Shown piece by piece: positions 45,762 to 56,369 of a stretch of DNA of 64,000 nt. Position 1 is the first letter of the stretch. The number at the start of each line of letters is the position of its first letter. Source of the stretch: Juglans regia (taxonomy: Eukaryota; Streptophyta; Magnoliopsida; Fagales; Juglandaceae); assembly GCF_001411555.2 (NCBI RefSeq), contig NC_049905.1, positions 11,685,053 through 11,749,052 on the forward strand, given 5' to 3'. The notes below the pieces were generated by a model, which did no database searches, had not been told where the DNA came from, and saw nothing but the letters and a program-made list of their open reading frames with translations. Position numbers and translations under genes: made by a program.

Positions 45762-48700
45762 AAATCCTGAGCTGGAAGATCCCGATGTACTTTTCTTACA
45801 AGAAACCCGCTTAACCTCTCAGCAGTGGGATTATTGTAAGTTTAAGATTGGTTTTTCCAATTGCTTTGTAGTTGATTGTTTGGGTCGTAGTGGTGGATTA
45901 GCTTTGCTTTGGAAAGAAGACTTATGTTTGTCTGTAATTAATTTCTCTATGCATCATATTCATTTTGAATTTCGAAATTCTTCTGTGGATGGGAGTCATT
46001 ATTTATGTACGGGTGTGTATGGGCACCCGGATTCGAGTAGAAGGACGGAAGTGTGGGCTATGTTAAAATCATTGGGTCATCGTATTGTGAGTCCTTGGTT
46101 GGTGTTTGGTGATTTTAATGAGATTCTTAATCATGAAGAGAAGTGTGGGGGGAGATTGAGACATGAGAGTTTGATGAGTGATTTCAGATCAGTCCTAGAG
46201 GAGGGACATCTCAGAGATTTGGGTTTTGTTGGGGGTCCGTATACTTGGTGTAATAGACGTGAAGGTGAAGGGGTTATTAGTGAAAGATTGGATCGTTTTC
46301 TAGCCAATTCGGGATGGTGCTCTGTTTATCCGAATTTAACAGTACAACATGGAAGAGCCGCTTATTCCGATCATGTTCCCATTTGGTTAGATACTGGGGG
46401 AGTTTTAAATCGAAGGGGTGGAGTTAAACCCTTTCGGTTTGAGGCTATGTGGGTAGGTGAAAAGGATTGTGCTGCCATCATTGAAAGGGAGTGGAAGGAA
46501 GAAGAGGGAGCTGCTCCTAAGTCTTTACATTATGTCATGGGTTGCATTTCCAAGTGTGCTACTGAATTGAAATGATGGAATCAACGATCGTTTGGGCATG
46601 TTCAAAGAGAGCTTGCTAATGCTAAATTGCGATTACAGAATATTGAAGAAGCGGATCCAACTTTTCAGTCGATGTCACTTCATAACAATGCACGTGAGGA
46701 TGTTCAAAAGTGGTTGGAGAGGGATGAGCTTATGTGGAAACAACGCTCCCGCGTCTTGTGGTTGAAAGAAGGGGACAGTAATTCCCGCTATTTCCATTCT
46801 AAAGCCACAACGAGAAGAAGGAAGAATAAAATTTTACAGCTACAAGATGGTAGGGGTGTTTGGAAGAGTGGTGAGCAAATGACTGAACTGATAGTGGAGT
46901 ATTTTCAGAGGTTATTCACAGCTGCAGATCAGATTGAAGTGGATGCTATTTTATCTGGAATGGAGTGCAAAGTTACTGATTTAATGAATGTTGACTTAAC
47001 TAGACCTTATGAGGCGGCTGAAGTGGAGGCTGCTATTAAGCAAATGCATCCTTCAAAGGCTCCGAGACCTGATGGAATGTCCCCTATTTTTTTCCAAAAA
47101 TATTGGGGGGTGATGGGTAAAGCAGTAATTGAAGCTGTGCTGAATGCTTTAAATTCTGGAAATTTTCCAAGCGAGGTAAATCACACTTTTATTACTTTGA
47201 TTCCAAAGAAGCCTGATTCTATTACAGTTGCTGATTTCCGTCCTATTAGCCTGTGCAATGTTCTTTATAAGATTATGTCTAAAGTTATTGCAAATAGACT
47301 AAAGCAAATTCTGCCATTGGTTATTTCGGAATCCCAATGTGCTTTTGTTCCCGGTAGACAGATTACGGACAATGTTTTAGTGGCTTATGAACTGTTGCAT
47401 TACCTTCGGAATAAGAGAGCTGGAAAAAATGGTTTTATGTCTATAAAACTTGATATGAGCAAGGCGTATGATAGGGTGGAGTGGTGTTATTTAGAACGAC
47501 TCATGGGGGCTCTTGGTTTTGCCCAACAAGTGATTGATCTTATAATGAAATGTGTCTCCACTGTTTCTTTTTCAGTTCTTGTGAATGGGAGTCCAAAAGG
47601 GAATATTATTCCAAGTAGAGGACTTAGACAGGGCGATCCTTTGTCTCCCTATCTTTTTCTTCTATGTACGGAAGGTTTGATTGGTTTGCTAAAGAGGCAT
47701 GATGGTCCAGGCATGGTTGAGGGGGTTAGAATTTGTAGAGGGGGACCAAGAGTCAATCATTTGTTATTTGCGGATGACAGTGTTATTTTTTGTAGAGCTG
47801 ATATTGGTACTAATGAAAAGATCCAGCTTCTTTTAGATGACTATGAGAAGGCCTCTGGGCAGTGTATCAACAAAGAGAAGACTTCTATGGTTTTTAGTAA
47901 AAATGTGGATGAGGGCTTGAAAACAGAAATTATGCAGCTTTGGGGTGGGAGTTCTACACAGCAGTATGAAAGATATTTGGGGTTACCACCCATGGTTGGA
48001 AGATCAAAACAACGGGCTTTTTCTGGTATTAAACATCGTTTGTGGCAAAAACTTCAAGTGTGGAAAAGGAATCTGATTTCCCAAGGAGGTAGAGAAGTTT
48101 TGGTCAAAGCAGTAGCTATGTCCCTACCAACTTATGCTATGAGTTGTTTTCTATTTCCCAAATCTTTGTGCCATGAGTTAGAGATGATGATGGCTCGGTT
48201 TTGGTGGGGTAATCAAACTCAAGGCAAGAAAATTCATTGGGCAAGTTGGGAGAAACTTTGTGCTCCTAAATTCCGGGGTGGTTTGGGTTTTAAGAAACTT
48301 AGTGATTTCAACTTGGCTTTACTTGCTAAACAAGGTTGGCGGCTTCTTACTCACCAGAACTCTCTCCTTTTTCGAGTGTTTAAGGCAAGGTACTTTCCAA
48401 ATTGTAGTTTGTTTGAGGCCAAGATTGATGTTAAAGCTTCTTTTGTTTGGAAGGGTATTTATAGTGCTTTGCCTTTGTTAAAATCTGGTTGTATGTGGAG
48501 AGTGGGCAATGGTCGCAGTATTAGAGTTGTCCAAGACTCTTGGATCCCGGGTTGTAGCCGTGATGAGGTCCAGGGCGCTATAGAGCATCTGAATAATGAA
48601 AATTTGATGGTGAATGAATTAATTGAGGAACGAACAGGTTGGTGGAAGATTGATGTAGTTAGAGCTCTCTTTGATCCAAGGTTGGCAAATCTGATTTTGA

Positions 48701-49812
48701 AGATTAATATCTGTTTATCTGAAGAAGACTCTTGGTTTTGGACTTCAGAAAGAAGTGGCTCATACTCCGTTAAGAGTGGTTATAAGGTCCTACAATGGGA
48801 AGCTTCTCAGATTCTTGGTGAAGGGTCTAGAGGGGAACAATTTTTGAAATTCTGGAAGTTCTTATGGCAATTGAAGATTCCCTATAAAATGAAGATTTTT
48901 GCATGGAGGGCTTGCCATGATTACTTGCCTACTTTCCAGAACTTGAGAAAAAGGAAGATAAAAGATGATGATAGATGTGTTTTTTGCCATCTGTGTTCTG
49001 AAGATACAGCCTATGCATTATTTTTCTGCCCTATGATTCATGATGTGTATATGCAGTATTTACCATCTTTGCAAACTTTAAACTCCCCTTTATCTTTTTG
49101 GGATGTAGTGCTGCATATTAGAGATAAGGGTGGTCTTGAAATGCTTACTACTTTTTTTGTTCTTTGCTGGGCTTTATGGTACCGAAGGAACCAGTTTTTG
49201 TATGAAAAGGTGGTGCTTCCTTGTTCAACAGTGATTAATACTGCCCTTTCGATGAAATCAGCTTACAAACAAGTGCAAGTTCTTGATGGGGTCAGCAAGC
49301 AAGTAAATATGGTGCTTAGTTGGTCTCCACCCCCACCGGGCTTCCTTAAATTAAACGTGGATGGTGCTATATTTCCTGATCATCATAAGGCAGGTATTGG
49401 GATCATTCTTCGGGATGAAAAAGGTGATGTGATTGCTGCTTGTAGTAAGTTAGAAGGTGATGTTGCTTCTCCCGAATTTATTGAAGCCACTGCTTTGCTG
49501 AGGGGTTTACAATTTTGTGCTCAATGGGGTGTTCCAAAATTGGTTCTGGAAACAGATTGTTTGATTCTAGTCAATGCATTGCAATCCCAAACTACTTTTC
49601 TCACTGATTTTGCATTTCTCTTAAATGATATTAGTCGTATGATGAGGGGCTTCCAAGAAGTGCAGATTTTACATGTTAACAGGTTGGGTAATATTGCAGC
49701 TCACAAATTAGCAAGAAATGCATGGAATGTTGAGGATATTGTAATGTGGTGGGGCTCTTGTCCTTCTTTTGTATCACAAACCGTATGGCTTGATAGAAAC
49801 AATGTTATGTAA
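45762..49812 (+). pseudogene. LINE ORF2: endonuclease, reverse transcriptase, zinc region, RNase H; one stop
   Basis: ORF2 should start near 45761 with a KILSWN-like segment. This is present out of frame and is followed at once by DPDVLFLQE, so about 20 codons are missing and the frame shifts. From there one frame runs to 49812, broken only by TGA at 46573-46575. Domains: AP-type endonuclease about 45780-46400 (FGDFNEIL, SDHVP). RT about 47000-47950 (FRPISLCNVLYKIMSKVIAN, CAFVPGRQITDN, LDMSKAYDRVEW, RQGDPLSPYLF, intact FADDS at about 47767). Zinc region zf-RVT about 48770-49040. RNase H-like about 49340-49730 (LNVDGAI, E, D, ending near NVEDIVMW). Function is target-primed reverse transcription of LINE RNA. 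Confidence 0.92.
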
Positions 49813-49872
49813 GGACTTTATTATTTGAAATGAATGGAGGTATCATTGGTTATCAAAAAAAAAAAAAAAAAA

Positions 49873-50573
49873 TTCTTACTATAAAATAGATATGATGTAT
49901 AATATAAAATTATATTAATTTATAAATTTATTTTTTCATGATTTCTTTATAAATTTAGCTATAAGAAAACACTCACTTAGGTTATGGAAAATCTCCCAAT
50001 AAATAATACGGACGGAAGTATACATCGGAATTTGTTTTCCTTTGAATAGCCATGTTTGATTTCCCTAATTTTTGAGAGCTGGTTTCAATTTATTAAAAAC
50101 AAAACCTTTCAATTTTTGAGTTTTGTTTTTTTCCTGACATTATAGTTTATGCTCCAAAGCTTACGTATATGGTAATACGATGTTCCATTCGTTTTTTTAT
50201 TGGTGAGGCTGCAGAGCTTTCAGAGTTTCGACCATCGCAATGATGTGACACGAAAAAGTTGTACAGAGAGAGAGTGGTGAATCAGCATGTCATGTGGTGG
50301 GACCAAAGAGGGGATGGTGTCACGTGGGAATGACGGTGCTTTTCGTGTGAAAAGGACTGCAAATTGTACGGACGAGGCCACATTGCCACGTGATGGCCAC
50401 GGTGCCTTTTGCCTTTTGTCACTTGTTGCTTATATTCATGCCACTCGTTTCAAATTAAAACATGAGCAGGTGCACGAGACAGGTCCCGGCAAAAATAGTT
50501 TTTTATTTTTTATTATTTGATTATTTTTTTATACTCTTAACTATTTTTAAAAAATATTTTCTTAATTATTAAA
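49873..50573. other. Spacer between two LINEs, G-box-bearing
   Basis: AT-rich at both ends. The middle (50200-50420) is GC-richer and non-repetitive, with two CACGTG G-box cores at about 50323 and 50389 and a short open frame (50287-50520) of no known family. It may be a remnant of a native gene promoter, but no coding exon is attached. Low confidence. Confidence 0.4.
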
Positions 50574-50584
50574 CAATAAAAGAA
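50574..50584. repeat. Target-site duplication of minus LINE, left copy
   Basis: CAATAAAAGAA, identical to 53495-53505. It borders the poly(T) (poly(A) of the minus-strand LINE) at 50585-50601. Confidence 0.88.
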
Positions 50585-53494
50585 TTTTTTTTTTTTTTTT
50601 TGAAGGGAAATCATATCTCTCATTTCATTATAACAAAGAAGAAATACATGGAGGAACCTCCTCTATAGTTACAATGAAATCTGAAATAGTAAGAGTATTT
50701 TTTGCTAACAAATGTGCAATGTTATTACCATTTCTCCTAACATGAGAAAAATCACATTTAGCAAAGCAACTAGATAACTCTTTGGCCTCACTCACGAACA
50801 TGCTTGCACTGGACCAAACCTCAACAGTAGCCTTGAGATTATTAATAACCTGCAGGGAATCACCTTCGAAGATGACTTGTCCAAGGCCAAGCTCAATGCC
50901 AAACTTAATGGCCTGCAATGCACCATAAGACTCAACAAGGAGAGGATCAGGGTACATGTGTTTGTTGTGCCTTAAGGTAGCCACAACGTGACCCTCACAG
51001 TCCCTAACACAGATGCCAATACCAATCAGCCCTTTAAACTTATCAATAGCCCCATCCCAATTGATTTTATACCAGTTGAAAGGAGGGGGATTCCAGACCT
51101 CTGATGAAGGGCTACCTGAATTGATTCTGCATAAAACTCTTTGCTCTTCCTCTCTTAGCAGTTCTATGGTGTGGTTGGCCTCTCTAACCAGAGTGTTAGG
51201 GTGAGAGAAATCTCTGTTGAAGATAAAATTGTTTCTTCTCCACCATATTCTTTTGGCTACGATTATAAACTCTTGTAAAACTTCAGGGGCCATGGAGACA
51301 GTAATGGCTTCAACTAGATGCAGCATAGAAGATTGAGGGAGGTGACACTTTTGGAGCTTTATTGAACATTGACTCCAGACATCTCGAGCAGCTTCACACC
51401 CCCAAAGAACATGAACAACAGTTTCCTCTTCCAATTTGCAGATGGGACATAAAGGATGATCAACAATTTTTTTCTGAAATAACTTGGACTGAGTTGGGAG
51501 TGCATCAAGACATGCTCTCCACAAGAAGACCTTATCACTAGGAGGGACATTAGATTGCCAAATTTGCTTCCAAACCTTCTTAAATTGGCCATAAGAAGAA
51601 GACTGACCTTGATTTGCGAAGTCCCTCTCCTTCATCATATGATATGCACTTCTCACAGAGAAGCAGCCTGTGTGAGTGCCCTTCCAAATGAGTTTATCCT
51701 TGCTATTCAAAGAGCTGATAAGGATTCGAAAAATAGCTTCTGCTTCAGCATCATCAAAAATCTGATTCACAAGTTCTCTTTTCCAGGACTTGGAGTTTGA
51801 GTCGATCAATTCAGCAACTTTGGCCCTTCTATCCAATACTTTGACATCACTAAGGACCATGTTATGGTGGGAAGTTTGTAACCATTTATCTTGCCAAATG
51901 TTGATGTTTTCACCCGTACCAACCCTCCAAACAGACCCTTCAAAGATGACTGGTCTGGCTGCAATAAAGCTTCTCCAAATAAAGGAAGGGCTAGCACCCA
52001 ACTTAGCTGATTGGAAGTCAGACTGTTTGAAATATTTTGCTTTCAAAACCTTGGCTGCCAAAGAGTGTGGATTTTGAATAAGTCTCCAACATTGCTTAGC
52101 AAGCATAGCTTTGTTGAAATATTCAAGATCCCTAAAGCCCATACCAGCTGCATCTTTAGCCTTGCCCAATTTGCTCCAAGAAACCCAGTGAATTTTGTTC
52201 CCTTTCTGTTGTTGACCCCACCAATAGTTCTGAAGAACACTATTAATAGCTTTCAAAAGAGAGTTGGGAAGCTTGAATACACTCATGGTATAAGTAGGAA
52301 GTGCTTGTACCACAGCTTTGATAAAAATCTCTCTTCCTGTTTGAGATAAAAGCTTCACTGCATAACTACTTATCTTCATTCGAACTTTGTCTAAGATTCC
52401 TTGAAAAGCCTTGTGTTTTGCTCTACCAATAACTGAAGGTAATCCCAAATAGTTCTCATATGGCAAAGCTGATTTCATACCAGCAATCTCAAGAATGTAT
52501 GATTGAGTCACCCTCAAAGTATTCTTGCTGAAAATAATAGAAGTTTTCTCAATGTTGAGTCTTTGTCCAGAGGCATCTTCATATACTTTAAGCAAACCAA
52601 AAAGCCTGGCCCATTCAAGTGCATTGGCCTTACAAAAAATTAGACTGTCATCTGCAAAGAAAAGGTGAGAAACCCTTAACTGCCCTCTGCCCACTGGAAC
52701 ACCATGGATCAGCCCCCTCTCTTCAGCTTTCCCTAACAGATTACTCAAGGCCTCAGCACATAAAATGAATAAATAGGGTGAGAGAGGGTCTCCTTGCCTT
52801 ATGCCTCTAGATGGATGGAAAACCTCTTGAGGACAACCATTAACTAGAATAGCATAGGAAACAGTTTCCACACAGCCCATCACTAAGTCAATCCACAGAG
52901 AATTGAAGCCCATTTTGCTTAAAACAGCTCTAAGGAAACCCCATTCGATTCTATCATATGCCTTGCTCATGTCAAGTTTCAAAGCCATGTAACCCTCTTT
53001 GCCTTTCAGTTTACACTTCATAGTATGCAAGGTTTCAAAAGCTACAATGACATTGTCAGTGATTAACCTCTCGGGAATGAAAGCTGATTGATGATGAGAA
53101 ATAATAAGAGGCAAGATCTTTTTAAGCCTGTTGGCTATAGCTTTCGAGATGACCTTATACAAAACATTACAAAGCGAAATGGGCCTAAAATCAGACACTT
53201 TTAATGGGGTCTTCTTTTTTGGGATAAGAGTAATGAAAGTGCTATTGATTTCAGCAATACTCCCTTTGGAATTGAGCACAAGTAAAGCAGCTTCACAAAC
53301 TTGAGAACCAACTATTGACCAATGTTGTTGATAGAAAGCAGCAGGGAAGCCATCGGGTCCTGGAGAGCTTAAACCATTCATCTGGAAGGGTGCTTCCTCA
53401 ATCTTCTTGAGAGAATAAGGCTTGATCAGCAAACAGTTCATGTCATCAGTTACTCGAGGGGCCAGATTCTCCAAACAAAAATCAACATTAGTAG
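50585..53494 (-). mobile_element. 5'-truncated L1-type LINE, young copy
   Basis: A minus-strand LINE of 2910 bp, from a 17-base poly(A) (poly(T) on + at 50585-50601) to an abrupt 5' truncation within ORF2 at 53494. It is flanked by a perfect 11-bp target duplication. Only the RT to RNase H part was inserted, as is typical when reverse transcription ends early. Confidence 0.93.
50628..53494 (-). pseudogene. LINE ORF2, 3' part (RT, zinc region, RNase H), open frame
   Basis: A frame open from the truncation point to the stop at 50628, 948 codons from the first ATG at 53474. Residues 35-330 are RT: GLSSPGPDGFPAAFYQQHW, DFRPISLCNVLYKVISKAIA, SAFIPERLITDN, LDMSKAYDRIEW, RQGDPLSPYLFILC and intact FADDS (about + 52650). 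A zf-RVT-type region at about 610-700 has DALPTQSKLFQKKI and CPIC. The RNase H-like domain at about 785-930 has INWDGAI, ESYGALQAI, EGDSLQVI and AHLLAKNTL. The endonuclease and ORF1 were never inserted, so it is a dead-on-arrival copy. The ATG is incidental and expression is not implied. Confidence 0.9.
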
Positions 53495-53505
53495 CAATAA
53501 AAGAA
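53495..53505. repeat. Target-site duplication of minus LINE, right copy
   Basis: CAATAAAAGAA, identical to 50574-50584, directly at the 5' truncation point. Confidence 0.88.
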
Positions 53506-54059
53506 ATTGTAAGGACATAAATGTCGGTGAAAATAATATTTTTCTTAAAATATGGTAATGATATATATAAATATTAAATGTGATTTTTTTATAAAAGAAA
53601 TAGATCTTATAAAAAAGAATTATAGTTTTTTTTTAACGGTCAGTTTTTTTTTTTTTACAAAAATATTTCACAAACTTTGTTCCTTTGAGATTTTTATTTA
53701 TTTATTAAAAAGTGAATAATCACCTGTCCAATAGTGACTCTCATTCAAATTTATTAATAAATCATCACTTATAGTAGATGAATACTATAATAACAATCAA
53801 TGTACTTAGACTTTACAATAATATGAAATACTAATTAAGTCCCAAGCACCAGACACCAAAACAAATAACTCAAACAATATAACCAATCTTATATTTGGAA
53901 CAAAAACAAATTAAACATGCCTATATAAAGGATTTAACTAGATAACATTAAAATTTTTATGCAAGTAAGTGCACTGACACGTATGTTGTCCTTCCTAAAA
54001 TGTATTACTCATACTAAAGACATTCACACTTCTTGAGATAAGTCAATCGGCATGAATCT
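53506..54059. other. AT-rich spacer, no gene
   Basis: T- and A-rich runs, no recognisable coding or repeat structure. Confidence 0.5.
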
Positions 54060-54480
54060 GTTTTAAGTATACCTCTTAATAGATGAGGAACTTCCGTTTG
54101 TCCTAACCACTCACGAGAGACCCCATTACAGCCCAACCGAGCCAAAAAATCTGCAGCCTTATTCCCTTCCCGATAGATATGCTTAATGAAAAATTCATCT
54201 CTGCCAATATATTCATAATGTCTTCTAAAAAATTACCTAAGTATCAAAGACTACATCTGCTTTCCTGAACCCAATTAACAACCAAAAGTGAGTCAATTTC
54301 AATAATTATATCATTAAGTCCCAATCTTTTACAATGCTCAAGCCCTCTTCGCAAGGCTATAACTTCCGCAAGATTATTACTACCGCTTTCAATAGATTCG
54401 GCAAACACAAAAACCATCTTCCCAAACTCATTTCTTACTACTCCGCCGACACCCAAAATGTCAGGATTATTAAAATAGTG
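54060..54480 (-). pseudogene. RNase H-like fragment of a LINE-type ORF2
   Basis: The minus frame at 54456-54244 reads GVGGVVRNEFGKMVFVFAES, NNLAEVIALRRGLEHCKRLG and EIDSLLVVNWV. After a frame change it continues to about 54060 with FFIKHIYREGNKAADFLARLG. These are the type-I RNase H-like motifs (G-G-VVR, AE...ALR.GL, E.DS, REGN..AD.LA) found at the end of plant LINE ORF2 proteins. No RT is attached. It may be a separate truncated LINE or a host RNase H-like fragment. Confidence 0.8.
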
Positions 54481-54629
54481 AAGTCCAAAACATTTACAAA
54501 AATAATTAAATTGACGAGTTTACTGATGGATTAAATGTTTTATATATACACACTCTAATTTGAAGATAGACATACGAATTTTAAGATTTAGTACAATTTT
54601 TAAAATTTTTATAAATAGTAAATGACACA

Positions 54630-54631
<2 letters not shown>

Positions 54632-54660
<29 letters not shown>

Positions 54661-54676
54661 CTATATATATATATTA
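54632..54676. repeat. TA microsatellite
   Basis: A run of TATATATA interrupted once by CTATATA. Confidence 0.9.
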
Positions 54677-54679
54677 GTA

Positions 54680-55790
54680 GTGAGTGACTTGCAATGCACG
54701 TTTTCCAGGTGATTAATATCCACAAAATGTAAAAATAATATGTTTTTTTAAATAAAATTAATTAGTTAATAATTTAATGTATATGAATAGAAAAATAAAT
54801 TTTAACAAGCATCATAATGATAATAAAATGTTACAGTAATATGAGTAATATGAAAATTAAAAGATTTTGGATATTCTTGCAATAGTTTTCTTAACAAAAT
54901 ATATGAATTGTAGAATTTAACCACACTACTCAATTAATTAGGGAGCATTAAAAAATCATTTTATCTAAATGATTTTAGTTAATTAAGAATATTATGAGAT
55001 TTAAATTATATTAAAAATTTTAATTATTTATATGATTTTATTCTCTTAAAAATATTTAACAAAACTCTATTTTTTATTTAATGATAAAAGATTAGTATTT
55101 TATAAATTAAAGTTGAATTTATATTTTAATTATCTATTTTAAGTTTGTTTATTTTTAATGTTTTAACCTCTACTGTTGGATCAATTCTGGAGATTTAAGA
55201 TGAATGGTTGAGATTTAAAGTCTCAAATCTTAATTTTTCCAATCACTGTTCATTACTGTTGGTTCTTAACGTGAACAGTGATTCATGAACAGTAATCACC
55301 ATTCAGTATGGTTGCATTTTAACGTGAACAATAATAACTGTTTATGACTGTTGGCTTTTAACGTGAATAGTAATTACTATTTATTACACTTTAACGTGAA
55401 TAATAATTACTGTTTATTACTGTTCATATTATACATAGAAGATATATTGATCCCACTGTAATAAATGTCGGGATCTACATTGCTTATAAATAATATTTAA
55501 AATATTAAGATTCAGATATTATATGTATCCATCTTCAAATTATAAAAGTGTTTGAATCTGACAAATAATATTATAATTAAAATTATATTATTTAAGAATT
55601 ACATTTAATATTGCATAAAATTGTACTATCTTTCTTTGAATGGTAAAACGTGTTTAAATAAATAAAAAAATTATAGAGAATTGTAATTCATGATATATGA
55701 TTTTACCTTAAATGGAGGAAATTATATTTTTTTCCGTTCATGCTTTTTTTTAGTCAAGTAGTAAAAGGAAATCTATTCTCTAATTAGTTA
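54680..55790. other. AT-rich spacer with GTGAACAGT-type tandem repeats
   Basis: No coding frame. At about 55255-55440 several imperfect copies of TTTAACGTGAACAGTAATTACTGTT alternate direct and inverted (AACAGTAAT versus ATTACTGTT). The rest is AT-rich without structure I can name. Confidence 0.55.
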
Positions 55791-56210
55791 GTTTGCAAAC
55801 CAAGTGTGGCTGATAGGAGGGCTGGTTGGTTGATTCAAATGTGTATTTGAGATCAAGTGCTATGGTGTTAGAAAATGTGGCAGCCAATAAATATCAAAAT
55901 CCCTCCCCTAATGCCACAAATAATGCAAGGTTCTCTCTCTACCCATCCAGTATGGAAATATATTTCTCTTACCTACCCATCCAATAGTGGAGAGAGCTTG
56001 AGCCATTTCTTGAATAAATGAAAATTAGAGGGCTTAAGAGAAAAATATTATAAGGTCTTAAAATCATGCCCTTGAATTATTTTAATAAACCACATAAAAA
56101 TAAAAGCATACCCATCCTAAAATAAAATAATAAAAATCTTATATCAAAATATATAACTTAAAAAATTAATCAAATGACATAAGAACCTTCGTAATAGGAC
56201 TCGGGTATTA
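55790..56210 (-). repeat. Fragment of the 10-kb gypsy LTR family, inverted
   Basis: Its right end ACTCGGGTATTACA (56196-56209) is the reverse complement of the start TGTAATACCCGAGT of the solo LTR at 10089. Reading leftwards on the minus strand, further matches to 10500-10680 follow (GTGGTTTATTAAAATAA...TCAAGGG, then TCTC.ACTATTGGAT.GGTAGGT). The hAT MITE present at 10134-10445 is absent here. The other LTR end was not found, so this is a truncated copy. Confidence 0.75.
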
Positions 56211-56369
56211 CAAAATCATCCTTCAAATTTTGATTTTCCAAATAGTCATTAATTTAGCCAATTTTAATACTCAAAAGCATAATTATTCGCTGTGAGTTTG
56301 ATAACCGTTTTCTTTAAAACACTTTACTACTTATTACGATTCTGTGCACTTGCAGATATATTTTTATGC
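56211..56369. other. Short AT-rich spacer
   Basis: No feature seen before LINE homology begins near 56375. Confidence 0.4.

Larger units (their letters stand above)
44159..49872 (+). mobile_element. L1-type plant LINE, nearly complete
   Basis: 5' UTR from about 44159 (GGGTACTCTCTCTGCTCTCA), ORF1, ORF2, a short 3' UTR and an 18-base poly(A) at 49855-49872. About 5.7 kb, the usual full length. Only three coding lesions were found: a frameshift in ORF1 near 44330, a small deletion at the ORF2 start, and one stop at 46573. I could not find a target duplication, so the left boundary is approximate. Confidence 0.88.

Noticed and set aside
49873..50573. Target duplication for the 44-50 kb LINE
   Set aside because: No sequence after the poly(A) matched the 5' boundary convincingly, so none is annotated.
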